The notes under the pieces were generated by a model, which was not told the DNA's origin, made no database searches, and saw nothing but the letters and a program-made list of their open reading frames with translations. Below, one piece after another: positions 33,628 to 45,044 of a stretch of DNA of 64,000 bases. Each line of letters begins with the position of its first letter. Within the stretch, counting starts at the first letter, position 1. A program made the position numbers and the translations under genes. Origin of the DNA: Diplodia intermedia (taxonomy: Eukaryota > Ascomycota > Dothideomycetes > Botryosphaeriales > Botryosphaeriaceae); assembly GCA_021495925.1 (NCBI GenBank), contig JAKEKT010000076.1, positions 1-64,000 on the forward strand, given 5' to 3'.

Positions 33628-36600
33628 GTTTCTCCTTTCCACTCTTCCCGTTTCTTGTCTTCACTTTCGGTGTTCTGCGTTCTACATCATCTGGATCGGA
33701 TATTGTTTCATTGGGCAAGGAAATCACGGCACCTAAGATTGCATAGCACGGCGTTGTTCGGATGAGCGAATGGACGGTCAATCTCCCGATGGATCAACTA
33801 CCACGGAGGAAAGGGGGATCACGCTTTTATTTTGACATTTTTCACAAGTTCCGCTTGTTTTTAACTTTCCGCTTCCATCTCCTCTCTTGTACGATGGACA
33901 TGACTTTCCCTCTTTTTTTCTCTTTCTCTCAACCCCTTCTCATGACCATGATACGAAAGAACGAATTGGCTTGTCTGATGCTAGATCGCTCCTCCGTAAA
34001 CCTAGACTGTTGTAACTGAATATCTATTCATCTCATACCATCGTACCGCCATCTGCCGTTCCATCGTCTGAGGAAATGCAGAGCTTACTCTCTCACATCA
34101 CAGATACGAACACCCACCCCTCGTCACCGTGACGAATCAGCGCAAGGCAAACCCGTCAACGAATGTAAACTGAACACAAAGCACACAGCACACACGATGA
34201 CAAGCCTGGAATCGTCGTTCGTGAGCATGCGCACGCCCAGCCATCATCATCATCATCACCATCCCCAACGCATCCCACCCCATCAGACCAGTTGTCATCC
34301 CACCTCTCACACCAAAGCCTCGTACGGCCTCAGGCCACAAACGTGCGCCGCCGGAAAGGGAAACAAGGAACCACCCCCCACAAACGGCGCCATCTCGTGA
34401 TGGGGGACGGCATGAGCCGGGGGCTGGACTGGGCTGGGGGGAGGCAGACGAGAGGAGACACGCTTCCAGACCCTTTCCTTGTCGTATGTCAGCTAGAAAA
34501 GAGTGGATTCCTTACCGGAAGCCCCCAGGAGCCGAGGCTGATGTCTGCCCTGGGTGGGTGGATGCGTGTTGTTGCTGCCTACAGGTACTTGCCGTCGTCG
34601 TCCGTCGGTCCCGTTGCACGGGGGGGTCGGGGTCGGGGTAGGTCGGGGTAGGTCGGATGTGTGTTTGTGTGTGTGTGTGTGGTGCGGCGGTGCAGTAGTG
34701 CCACCCACCGACCCGACGACGACGACGACCATCATCCACCACCCACAACCCAAACCCGATCAGTGATAGCCATGCATGCGAACCGCCGTACGAACAATAT
34801 GACTCACTCATGCACGGCTTTCCTTCTTCTCCTTCTGCATGGCTAACGGCAGTGGAGACAGAAAAGCACGGCAGCTGCGTGCGCATTGCCACACGACGAC
34901 CACAAAAAAAACACGGGCGAAGCAGAAGAGACCACACGAAGCACTATCATTGGGGGGAATAAAAAAATGGATGCCTGCGCGGCCCCCGCGCGCGCGCGCC
35001 CGCAGCAGCACAAAGTCGCCGCTAACCCCGGAACGGCAGGCGAATTGGGTCGGGTTGTTGGTGCCTTGCCCCCAACTCGCGGACCGCGCATGTGATCGCG
35101 CGTCGCTAGCGCGTTTTATCCTGCTTTCTGGTCCGAAGCCTGCCAGCGAATGATGAACTGGCACTGATGACTGCTTGTCACCTCTCCCCGCCTGATGGGT
35201 GAGTGATGAGTGATGAGTGACTGTTTGTGACACATGACGCTAGCTAGGGCTGTGTGTTTATTTTTTTTTTTGTTTGGTTCGCGGAACCGAGAGGACGACG
35301 CAAGAAGAGTGGCTGAGGCAAAATGATCCATGAATCCCATGGATTCCACCACTGTTGCCGCCCCGGGCCGGGCGGGTAGATGTGTGCGGCCGGGAGCAGG
35401 CGGGTTTTTGCGGCCTCGCGGCCTTCCATCGCTGGCGTCTTTTCCTTTCCTTCCCTTTCGCCGCTAGGTGCTGCTGATGCTGCTGTAGCGGCGGGGAAAG
35501 CGGAGAAGCAGGATGATGGCGATGACGAGATGATGCGAGAACTGCTTTTTTCCCGTCCCCCTTCTTTTTCTCGGAAGACCAGCCGAGACGCTAGATGATG
35601 ACGAATGCGATAAATGGGTGCGTGGGTGGGGGAATTTGGATTTGTTATTGTCATCATCATCGCCCCCATCCGCTTGACCGGGGAGACCAATCGAAATGAG
35701 ATGTACAGCGAAAAAAAATAGAAACGATGAGGGCGTATGTGAGTGGTGCAGGGCAATAATGGCCGTTGCCGCCGCCGCCGTCGAGCGGCGAGGCTGATGA
35801 TGATCCCTCTCCGACGACAAGGCGACGAGGGGGACTTCTATTTTCTTTTCTTATCTGACCTTTCCAAATTTTTATTTTTCAGCCTTGCGTGCCGGCGATC
35901 GACAGTCCAGGGTGGAGTGGGTGTGTGGTGGGGTGCAGGAGGGGTGGGGATTATTTTGCTTTGGCGGCGGCTACTATCCGAACCTGGCGTCTTTGGGGGC
36001 CGCTCGCCGCCGCCGATGTCGCGGGCGGAATTTCGACCCCTACCTACCTACATCCCTGGCACGCTCCGCTCCGCTCCTCCGTTCTTTGTTAGGTCCTTTT
36101 CCTCCTTTTGGGGGCTGATTGACGGTTGTGTCTTTGCTGCCTTGCGATGTGTGACAACGGCGCAGTGATAATCATGGATGGATGCGCGACAAGACCTTGG
36201 CTTGAGGAAGGATGCTGGATCGTGCCCGTTCTGCCTACCATGTTTGCCTGCGGCGAAGAAAACTCCTGGCCTGTGCCGCACTAGATCGTGGCACGGACAC
36301 GGGAGAGATGCGGCTGCCCGTTGGATGCTTGTAATCCCCAGTTGAGGCTCTAGGCAGCAGGAGGCTGGAGTAAGCACTAACACTTGCGGCTCGTGGTTCC
36401 GCCATGAAGGAGCGGAACATCGGCGGGAAGCAACGCGTGAATGCCTTATCGCAGCCTTGGGCTTGAGAGTCATCGTCAAATGGTGGCTTGCGGCGAAGGT
36501 CATCCCTCGTACTGATGAGGTGTGTCCGATGCATGCCGAGTAACGCGGTGACCCCTCTCAGTCACCGGCCAAATAAATATAGATGATCACGCAAGACAAC

Positions 36601-36794
36601 TACGCCGCGGAGAGTTATCAACTGAGATGACTATGTCCGCATAGATTACTCCAAGGCAGAGCTTTTGCATCCACGCCCAAACGAAATGTACACAATTAGA
36701 ACTTCCCGTACCTGCCGCTGCTGTCGCAAGGTTCGGCTTGCGACCCGCCGAGTATATCAACGCATGAAAAGAACAATGCAAACGCTGCAATGCT
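33628..36794. other. Long intergenic spacer
   Basis: 3.2 kb, the longest gene-free stretch. It holds simple repeats (CAT run near 34239-34262, GT run near 34660-34682), a G-run block described separately, poly-T and poly-A tracts, and scattered short frames without features. A non-coding RNA or long UTR is possible but nothing in the sequence proves it. Confidence 0.5.
34620..34656 (+). other. G-quadruplex-prone G-run block
   Basis: A run of seven G is followed by GGGG blocks separated by TC, TC and TAGGTC, giving four tracts of at least four G within about 33 bases. This satisfies the usual intramolecular G4 rule. It lies mid-spacer, far from either gene start. Confidence 0.6.
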
Positions 36795-37963
36795 TTAAGA
36801 GCTCTCGCTCTTCTCGTCCTCGTCCTTGGAATTGGATAGAGTTGTCAGCGCATCGGTTCCGGTAACATGCGGATGGTCAGGGGAATTGAAATCCAGAAAT
36901 CTCATACAGCAGGCCTCTTGGGGTCGACGGTGCCCTTGGACTTGGCCGTGTCAACACCGCCCTCGGACTTCTTGCTCTTGGAAGGATCCTTGTCGACGTC
37001 GGTGCTGTGCCTGGTATCCGTGTTAGAGAGACCCTCCTGCTTGCCAGACGTCTGGTTCTGGCTCAGAGCCTCCTTGCTAGGAGCGGGCTGGTCAGAGTTA
37101 GCGTACATGTTCACTCTGTAGGAAGATTTTGACGTCATCATACCTGATCTTTAGCGGAGCCTGGGGCATCAGCTTTTGAGTCGCCAGCACCAATTTCCTT
37201 GCGGTAGTCGCTGTCAATGCGCTTCTTTGAGGCCCCCTCCTTGGCATCGTCCTGCGAGGAGCGCGTGTCCGGAGCCTTCTTGTCATCACCGGCACTGGTT
37301 GCGCCCTTGAAGCGAGGTCCCTCTGAATCCTCCTCGGGCTTCTCCTCCTTGGGCTGCTCCTTGGATTCGTCCTTGGATTCCTCCTTGGATTCGTCCTTGG
37401 AATCCTCCTTAGACTCATCCTTAGACTCATCCTTAGATTCGTCCTTGGACTCCTCCTTGGGCTCCTCCTTGGGCTCCTCCTCCTTGGGCTCCTCCTTAGG
37501 GGCCTCCTCCTGCTTGGGCTCCTCGTGCTTCTCCTCGTGCTCCTCGTGGTGGCCACTGTGGTGAGCCTCACCGGGCTGGAGCATATACCAGGTACCGGGG
37601 ACACCGAAGGCAACAGCACCAATCAACCTACGGAGTAATTAGCTTACTGGGAGCTTAACTGAAGCCGAAAGGTCCGAAGCGCTGAAGAGCAATGGCTAGT
37701 TATAGGCGAACGGATTGCTTATGCGAGGCAAAATTCTTCATCGCGATCGGCTTCCGATTCCGCAGTACATACCAGGGAAGGTCGCTCTTAGCCTCACCGT
37801 GGCCGTGGCCACCGTGCGAGCTGCTGTAGGCGCGGCGCGACACAGATTGGGAGATGCGTTGCCATGGCTGTTGGCGGCTGGCGCTGCGGAGGCCGGTGCG
37901 GGCGACGGGACGGGCGAGCTGCTGAGCAGCGGCGCGGAGGACGGTGGAGCTGGGGAGAACCAT
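36795..37963 (-). CDS. Mitochondrial membrane protein with Lys/Glu/Ser repeat tail
   Basis: Uncharacterised fungal protein of the mitochondrion. The N-terminus is a classic presequence (RAAAQQLARPVARTGLRSAS, RRAYSSS) followed by a His/Gly motif, DLPW, then one hydrophobic segment LIGAVAFGVPGTWYML formed across intron 1. After it comes a highly charged tail: KEEPKEE and KDESKDE repeats encoded by a TCCTTGGATTC-type tandem on the plus strand (about 37330-37500). Exons: complement of 37773-37963, 37144-37627, about 36907-37087, and a short last exon 36795-36833. The last intron is inferred from GTATGA, a CTGAC branch site and AAG, and yields an acidic DEDEKSESS end; if unspliced, the frame stops at 36902 with about 286 residues. 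Role unknown. Confidence 0.75.
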
Positions 37964-38565
37964 TGTGAAGCTGCGCGAAGAGCAATTGAACGAGATGAGA
38001 GCGGATGGGAGTTGGGGAGGAGCTCAATGGGCAGATGGAAGCTGGAAGAACAAGCGGATGGCTGGGATCGCGAGGCGAGGGCGACGGGACCATCGACATC
38101 ATCCGTCATTCTTGCGCTTTGCCGACGCCAGCGCTAGCGGCCGAGCTACGGGCACCCGCGCCAAGCCGCCTCCAGGCTGCCCGCCAGGCCCCTCCACCCA
38201 AGCCTTCACCAGTATTCCTTCGCAACGTCGAGCACGCCTGCGCTGGCCGATCCCCCAGTGCTGCGCCGTCGACTGCTGCCTCGCCCTCCACGGTCCTTTT
38301 CCCTCGGCAACCGCAAACCTTCTCGCTGCTGCCCCCCCTCCCGCAGCACCCTCTTTGCTGCATCGCTGCGCCAGCAACAGCACACGCCGCCCTGTAAACA
38401 ACCCCCACGCGAGAGCTGGCTCGCTTGAACACCGACGCGCTGACGCTTGATTCGCTGTAGACCCTGCGCGTGACGCACTCCCGCATTACCTCCGAACCGC
38501 GTACTCAAAGCTCGACCTCTTGGCCACCACACACCTACCCTATTGCCAATCCCACACCTCTCAGC
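37964..38565. other. Bidirectional promoter region
   Basis: 602 bp between the divergent mitochondrial gene and CAND1. Open frames here are continuations of neighbouring coding skew. The CAND1 frame is open upstream to 38470 without another ATG. Confidence 0.5.
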
Positions 38566-41500
38566 ATGAGCTCGGCGTACGACGGCCGGATCCCGTCCGC
38601 TCAGGACGTGGGCCGCCTGCTCAACAAGCTCTACGACCAAGATCCGGACCTGCGGTACATGGCGCTGAACGATCTGCAGGCCATGATGCAGTCCGGCCAT
38701 CCGGGCTTCTTGCAGCACGATTACACCACCGCCGCCAAGCTCATCGACGGCTTCCTCCACACTCTGAATGACACCAGCGCCGAGGTGCAGAACCAGACCG
38801 TCAAGTGCCTGGGGCCGTTCGTGGCAAAGGTGCCCGAGACCATCATCTCGCCACTGATCGACCGCGTTTCGCAGGTCTCCACCACCAACACCGTCGACAA
38901 CTCCATCCCCGCGCTCGCCCTACGCAACATTGTCGTTTCGCTTCCCAAGCCCGTCGCCGGTATCCCGCGCAACCAATACGTTGTTGGTGCTTACACCTCT
39001 GTCAGCAAGGTGCTTATCCCGCGCCTGGTGGGTTTCAATGTGGTCCCTCCCGGTAAGCAGGGCCTGCCGTCTGTACCCAAGAGTTTGTTGGAGGATGATA
39101 TTGCGAAGGGCACCGACAGCACCGCCATCGATGTTCTCATCGAGGTGGCTCGCTGCTTTGGTCCCATGCTGCAGGAACCCGAGCTTGTCGCGCTACAACA
39201 CACGGTCATGAAGATCATCCAGAGCGACCGCGCTGGTCCCGTCCTGAAGAAGAAGGCCGTCACCGCTGTCTCGACCCTGGCCATCTACTTTTCCGAGCAG
39301 ACCCTCAGCAACCTCGTTTCCGGCATTATTGAGAGCATGAGGGACGCTCATATCACCAGAGCGAAGAGGAAGGTCTACATCAACGTCCTGGGCGCAATGG
39401 CGCGCTCCGTCCCGAAGAAGTTCGGCCCCTACCTGAAGACGCTCGCACCGTTCGTGTTGAGTGCAGTAAGCCAGAGCGAGCTGGACGAGGAGTTGGAAGC
39501 TTGGGATGGCGAGGAAGAGCGCGACCTCGAAGCTGACGAGGTTCGCGAGGCTGCTTTGGTGGCTCTCGAGAGCTTCCTAGGCTCGTGCTCGCAAGAAATG
39601 CGCGTCTTTACTGACGAGGGTATTGAAGCTGGCACTCGCTTCCTGAAGTACGACCCTAACCTGGCGACGGACGATGACGAGGACATGGATGACGAGGAAG
39701 AGGATGCGGAGGGACTTGATGATGAAGACTTCGAAGAGGAGGCACAGTTTGATGATGAGGACGACGCGAGCTGGAAGGTCCGCCGCTGTGCCGCAAAGGT
39801 GCTTCACACCGTCATTGTCACGCGTAGCCAGGGCGATTTGCTGGAGGATGGTACTCTCTACGACCGTGTGGCACCGGCCCTTATTCCCCGGTTCAAGGAG
39901 CGCGAGGAGAGTGTTCGCCTAGAAGTTCTCGCTACGCTCTCGAGTCTTGTGCAACAGTCCAAGCCTGAAGTCCTGTCTACCGCTCGTGCCAACAGGGAAG
40001 CTTCGAACCTCGGCCTTATGGGCCCTCCACCGTCGCGTAAGAGGAGGCGGGTTGGCAGCGATGCCAGCATGTTCGACCTGCACACTAACGCTTCTCTGTA
40101 CGCTGGTATCGCATCTGCAAACGGTGACAGCCAGCCGCTCTCTGGCCCTCAAGAGAGCCTTGCCGCGCTGGTACCTGACATCGTCAAGGGTGCGCTTCCC
40201 CTGCTCAAGACTGGAACGCTACCTACGAAGCAGGCCATTATTAGTCTGTTGAAGGAAATCGTCATCACAGAGGGCGGTGGACTTTCGGAGTACCTGGACC
40301 AGATTGTCGATCCTCTCGTCGAAGCCTCCAAGGTCACCAACTCCTCCACTGGTGGCTCATCCGCCTCGTCGGCTACTGGGAACACACTGCGCATCGAAGC
40401 TCTCGTGTTGCTCCACGCCATCGCCGAGACGCACGCACCCGCATTGCTGCAACCCTATCTTCCCAAGATTGTTCCGGCCCTGGACACGGCGGCCAAGGAA
40501 CGCTACAGCAAGGTTTCTGCGGAGGCTTTGGCGAGCGTTGAAGGCTTCATCAAAGCATTCACTCCTCCACGGGCTTCGGCTGGCGCTGCCGAGAACAAGC
40601 CTTATCTGGAACAGCTCTTTGACATCCTAGTCAACCGCATCTCTGCAAACGATGCCGATGTTGAAGCTCGTCGCCGTGCCATCCACGTCCTCGGTCTTCT
40701 CATCGGCCGTAGCTCCGGTACAGAAGACTTCCTCTCGCAAGATAAGAAGAAGGCTGGTGTTGAGCTTCTTGGTCAACGTCTTAAACAGGAGACGACCCGT
40801 CTTGCTTCAGTACGCGCAATTGAGATCGCGACCGGTCTTGCGCAGAACAGCGCGGAATTCTCACCTGAATGGATTCAAGAGGTCGCTCTGGAGCTCGGTG
40901 CACAGCTGCGCAAGGCTAGTCGCTCTCTGCGTGGCTCGAGCTTGATCGCTCTCAGAACCATCGTCATTAACCCCGTTACTCGTGCTCACTTGGACGCCAA
41001 GACTACGAAGGAGATTGAAGAGATGCTGCTGCCTCCGATCAAGAATACCGATCTGCATCTGATGGGTCCGGCTCTAATTATCCTCGCGACGTTCGTGTCT
41101 AACGACCCGAGCAACGTTGTCAACGATCAGCTCGTCGACGCGCTTAAGGAGGTCGTCACCTCGACGATGAGCGGCAGTGCTCTTGACGCTCTTCTGGCTT
41201 TGGTAAGGGCTGTTGCTGAAAAGAGTGCTGGTGGTGCTCTGATGAAGTCGCTGCTCCGCGATGTTGGTATTGCGGGCAATCCCGATCTCATTGGCAAGGT
41301 GATAGGCACCCTTCTTGTTTACAGCAAGTCAGGCATCGACGTGAAGTTGGAAGACTTTGTGCAGGAGCTGCAGACTGCAGCGGATGAGAAGCGCAAGTGC
41401 TTGGCTTTGGCGGTTCTGGGCGAAGGTGGTCTGCGTCTAGGACAAGAGTCACCCCTCGACCCGAAGTTGTTCGTTGCTCGTTTCAAGGATGGTGGCCAGG

Positions 41501-42639
41501 TACCGCTGGCGGCAGCAGTCGCGCTTGGCAGGGCAGGTTCTTCGAACGTGAAGACGTACCTCCCCTTCATCATCTCCACCCTAAACCAGCCGGACGCCAA
41601 GACGTATCTCCTGCTGCACTCGATCAGGGAGATCCTTCAGTACCGCAGCGCGGATGCCGATCTGCTTCCCTTCGCACAGGATCTATGGCAGCACATCCTC
41701 AAGGCATCTCAGCAGGAGGACAACCGAGCTGTTGGCGCTGAGTGCATCGGAAGGCTTACTATCATTGAACCCAAGACATTCCTCCCCCAGCTCCAGGTAA
41801 TCACTCATTGCAAGCAGACGTCTAGACATGCTAACGCCACTCGAAAGAAATTCTTGGGAGAAGCCGATGCCACTGCCAGAGCTATGGTTATCTCGGCCCT
41901 GCGCTACACGTTCGCCGATACGGACGAGACGTACGACGACTTCCTGCGGCCGATTGTCATCCCGATGCTGGCGGCGATGCTTCAGGAAACGGACCTGGAC
42001 AACCAGCGGCTGGCGTTGACGACGATGAGCTCGGCTGTGCACAACAAGCCGGAGCTGGTGCTGCCACATCTGACGGAGCTCCTGCCTCTGGTGATGAGCC
42101 AGACGCAGGTCAAGCCGGAGCTGATCCGCGAAGTGCAGATGGGACCTTTCAAGCACAAGGTCGACGACGGTCTCGAGGTGCGCAAGAGCGCGTACGAGAC
42201 GCTGTACACGCTGCTGGAGACGGCGGTTGCGCGACTCAACCTCGCCGACTTCTTCGAGCGCATCATTGCGGGCATCACGGACGAGCACGACGTGCGCACG
42301 CTGTGCAACCTCATGCTCACCAAGCTGGTGCACCTGGCACCGGACGAGACAAAGCAGCGACTGACGACGATCTCGGAGCACTTCAAGGCGGTCATCTCAA
42401 CCAAGGCCAAGGAGAACGCAGTGAAGCAGGAGATCGAGAAGATCGAGAAGAGCGCCAAGGGCGTGATTAAGGTTTCGATCGACATCAACAAGAGCCTCAA
42501 CGTCGGCAGCGTCGAAGGCGGCAGCGTCGAGGATCCCAACCACAAGGCTTGGCAGAGCTACTGGGAGTGGGTCAAGAAGGAGCACGCGGCGCCGCTCAAG
42601 ACGGTGGAGGAGGAGAGCCGGGCCGAGAGGGACCGGTAA
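38566..42639 (+). CDS. CAND1: Cullin-associated NEDD8-dissociated protein (CAND1/TIP120)
   Basis: HEAT-repeat protein that binds unneddylated cullin-Rbx1 and exchanges SCF substrate receptors, so it tunes ubiquitin ligase repertoire. One 51 nt intron at 41797-41847 (GTAATC donor, GCTAAC branch, AAG end) is inferred because relatives join LPQLQ to a short loop before TRAMVISALRYTFADT. It is in frame and stop-free. The spliced product is about 1340 residues. Start at 38566 opens RIPSAQDVGRLLNKLYDQDP, close to the CAND1 N-terminus. HEAT units run throughout. An acidic insert (DDDEDMDDEEEDAEGLDDED, about residues 368-405) precedes SWKVRRCAAKVLH, as in other CAND1 proteins. The TIP120 C-terminal domain ends near HKVDDGLEVRKSAYETLYTL. 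In Aspergillus nidulans the gene is split into candA-N and candA-C; here it is whole. Confidence 0.97.
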   Translation: MSSAYDGRIPSAQDVGRLLNKLYDQDPDLRYMALNDLQAMMQSGHPGFLQHDYTTAAKLIDGFLHTLNDTSAEVQNQTVKCLGPFVAKVPETIISPLIDRVSQVSTTNTVDNSIPALALRNIVVSLPKPVAGIPRNQYVVGAYTSVSKVLIPRLVGFNVVPPGKQGLPSVPKSLLEDDIAKGTDSTAIDVLIEVARCFGPMLQEPELVALQHTVMKIIQSDRAGPVLKKKAVTAVSTLAIYFSEQTLSNLVSGIIESMRDAHITRAKRKVYINVLGAMARSVPKKFGPYLKTLAPFVLSAVSQSELDEELEAWDGEEERDLEADEVREAALVALESFLGSCSQEMRVFTDEGIEAGTRFLKYDPNLATDDDEDMDDEEEDAEGLDDEDFEEEAQFDDEDDASWKVRRCAAKVLHTVIVTRSQGDLLEDGTLYDRVAPALIPRFKEREESVRLEVLATLSSLVQQSKPEVLSTARANREASNLGLMGPPPSRKRRRVGSDASMFDLHTNASLYAGIASANGDSQPLSGPQESLAALVPDIVKGALPLLKTGTLPTKQAIISLLKEIVITEGGGLSEYLDQIVDPLVEASKVTNSSTGGSSASSATGNTLRIEALVLLHAIAETHAPALLQPYLPKIVPALDTAAKERYSKVSAEALASVEGFIKAFTPPRASAGAAENKPYLEQLFDILVNRISANDADVEARRRAIHVLGLLIGRSSGTEDFLSQDKKKAGVELLGQRLKQETTRLASVRAIEIATGLAQNSAEFSPEWIQEVALELGAQLRKASRSLRGSSLIALRTIVINPVTRAHLDAKTTKEIEEMLLPPIKNTDLHLMGPALIILATFVSNDPSNVVNDQLVDALKEVVTSTMSGSALDALLALVRAVAEKSAGGALMKSLLRDVGIAGNPDLIGKVIGTLLVYSKSGIDVKLEDFVQELQTAADEKRKCLALAVLGEGGLRLGQESPLDPKLFVARFKDGGQVPLAAAVALGRAGSSNVKTYLPFIISTLNQPDAKTYLLLHSIREILQYRSADADLLPFAQDLWQHILKASQQEDNRAVGAECIGRLTIIEPKTFLPQLQVITHCKQTSRHANATRKKFLGEADATARAMVISALRYTFADTDETYDDFLRPIVIPMLAAMLQETDLDNQRLALTTMSSAVHNKPELVLPHLTELLPLVMSQTQVKPELIREVQMGPFKHKVDDGLEVRKSAYETLYTLLETAVARLNLADFFERIIAGITDEHDVRTLCNLMLTKLVHLAPDETKQRLTTISEHFKAVISTKAKENAVKQEIEKIEKSAKGVIKVSIDINKSLNVGSVEGGSVEDPNHKAWQSYWEWVKKEHAAPLKTVEEESRAERDR

Positions 42640-43451
42640 GGGGTGTCTGCCTAGGATGTATGTGGATACCAGGTCTGGGGGATATTATGATTGTTCCAGC
42701 ATCAGCGACATAGGCATCTCACCAAAAGAGAGCGGGTAGGAGAATTGATAGTGGATCTTCATTTCTCGCGGGTGTGGAGACGTGTGCCTGTTCCTGGATT
42801 CGCGGCTGCAGGCGGCCTGACTCGGCAGGCCGGGGATGTCGAGGGTCGAGGGTCGAGGCCGGCGCCGGTGGAGTCGCGGAAGACGGGAGTGGCGAGGCGT
42901 GAGGGCCGCGGTTCGACTGCGAGTGTGGGCTGCGTCAGGCGGCGATGGCCCCGTAGTGCTGAGGTGCGGCTTGTGGTTCCTTACATGGAGTCGGCGAGGC
43001 GTTAAGCGCCGGGCGGGCGATCGCTCCCCGACTGGGCGTGTTGCTGCGCCCCGCGTCGTCCTCTCGTCACCCAACAGCCACTCGCGGCTCGCTGCCACCC
43101 GCCTCTGCAACGCGACCCAAAGCTCGGCCAGCCCCACGCCTCGATGTCGTGCAGGCCAATCGCGGCTCCAGGCAGGCTCGCGCTCCACGGCTGGCACGGC
43201 AGGGAGCAGCCTGATGTCTGCCCGGCGCCCAGAGCTTGCCCGAGCTATTCTTGCGCGCTTGCGACACCTGCTATATTTCTCAAATCTTCCGCCGATCTAG
43301 TGCTGATGCTGACTACTGCCCGAGTGGTAGCTGTCGGCCAGCTCTGGGACTCGTGTGCGCTCACGTCATTGCCGGAGCCTGTCGACTCGTTGCCATCTCC
43401 AACATAACCTCGTCGCATGCTCTGGGCTTGCCGTCCCCCTCACGCGTCGCC
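42640..43451. other. Intergenic
   Basis: CAND1 3' flank and PLAC8 gene promoter. GC-rich with spurious frames on both strands. No further gene. Confidence 0.5.
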
Positions 43452-45044
43452 ATGGATCCTCGCCATCAGTACTCCCACGCCCAGCCCTCGCAGCAGCCCC
43501 CCGAGCCTGCCGAGCCCTACTACTACTACCAACCCCAGCACCACGCGCAGGCGCACCCGCACCACCAGCAGCAGCAACACCAGCACCACCAGCACCAGCA
43601 CAACCAGCACCAGCAGCACCTTGCGCAACCTCGCCAGCCGTCAAATCCGCGCTTCTCGTGGCAGATACCCTTGACCGACGCCGAACGACTGCCCATCCAC
43701 CAGCTCGATCCTGCCCCTCCATCTCCGCCCCCGCAGCCGTCGCAAGCTCAAGCTCGCCCGCGTGCCCAATCGCCACCCCAGTCGAGTCGCTTCTCCTTCG
43801 CACAAACCCCGATTGAGGTCCAGCAGCCGCACTTCCACCATTATGCCCACGCACGCCACCCGACCGAGCCCGCCATGCCGCACTCGCCCGACTCGATACA
43901 TGCTTCGAATCTGAATTCTCCGGCAACCGAGTTCGGCGACCTGTCGGCCATCAGCACCGCCGCTCCACAACTACCAGCGCCTCGCATGTCGCGGCCGCTG
44001 TCCAAGGAGATTGGGGAGGATCTGGGGCCCGACGGAAGGGTGCCCGAGGAATATGCCCGGCCGATGCCGCAGGAACCGCATCCTGCCTTTTTCGCCCCGG
44101 TCGTAGACACGTCGCCGAGAGGGAGCATAGCTGCGCCGAGGCAGCGACAGCAAAGTCTTGCCCAGAGCGTTGCGCAGTCGGACCATTCGCAGCAGCAGCT
44201 CCACCACGGCTACGACGCCCAGCCTCCGCCGCCGGCATCGCCCGGTCCCATCCCCATCAAAACGGAGAGGGACGACAGCAGGGGTGCCGACAATGTCCCT
44301 GTATCGCCAATCTCGCCCACCTCTCCCACGCAGCCGTACAGCCCGCACTCGAACGTTCCGTCGTCGCGGCCGCCCGTCTTTGCGCCGGACAATCCCAGCG
44401 GCCCCAACGGGATGCTGACGGCGGAGCATAAGCCGGGGCAGATTGCCCACCCGAATATGGACCTCGAGGCAACTGGCTCGAAGCGTCAGTGGAAGCACTC
44501 AATCTGCGAGTGCAGCGGTGATGTTGCGACCTGCATGACCGGAGTCTTTTGCCCGTGCGTGGTCTACGGCAAGACGAGCTACCGGCTGGGCTTGAAGAGC
44601 GAGAAGAAGGACCCGACCGAGATGCTGGGCTGGAGCTGGGCCAACACGCAGTGCAGTCTCATGGCCATGGCCACGTTCTGCGGTTTGTGCGGTATGTATC
44701 TCCCTTCTCTTTCCCGGAACAGACTGTTCTGGATCGGTCTAGCCTCCTTGCGCTGTCATCACATGCATCAGCCAAGACAAACGAACAATTGCTAATAACG
44801 CGGCTACTCCACAGGTCTCTTTCCCCTCATCCACAGAACCCGTCTCCGACACCAGTACGAGCTGCAAGGCTCGCTGCCGTCCGACTTTGTGAAGGCTTGC
44901 TGCTGTTGCTGCTGCTCGACGATCCAGAACGAGCGCGAGATGCGGGATAGAGAGGAGCAGGCCAATAGATGGGCCGGACCGTCCAGCGGCGCAACGTACG
45001 AACGGCCAAGCCCGATGGTGTATGAACCCCCTCCGCGAGGCTGA
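43452..45044 (+). CDS. PLAC8 (DUF614) Cys-rich membrane protein with long disordered N-terminus
   Basis: PLAC8 proteins are small plasma-membrane Cys-rich proteins linked to cell size, cadmium resistance and calcium flux. Exons 43452-44691 and 44815-45044 give 489 residues (intron with a GCTAATAAC branch site). The first 340 residues are disordered: Tyr/His/Gln runs (YYYYQPQHH, QQQQHQHHQHQH), then Pro/Ser-rich with SP phosphosite-like motifs. The PLAC8 core begins at WKHSICECSGDVATCMTG with FCPCVVYGKTSYRLG, WSWANTQCSLMAMATFCGLCG, then LFPLIHRTRLRHQYELQGS and KACCCCCCSTIQNEREMRDR. Six consecutive Cys near the end could be palmitoylated. PLAC8 proteins are usually much shorter; the long N-terminal extension is common in fungal members. 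Start at 43452 is the ATG right before the Tyr/His-rich part. Confidence 0.92.

Noticed and set aside
34230..34270. CAT run as a possible CRISPR-like or telomeric repeat
   Set aside because: It is a simple trinucleotide microsatellite; no spaced repeats or TTAGGG arrays exist anywhere in the window.
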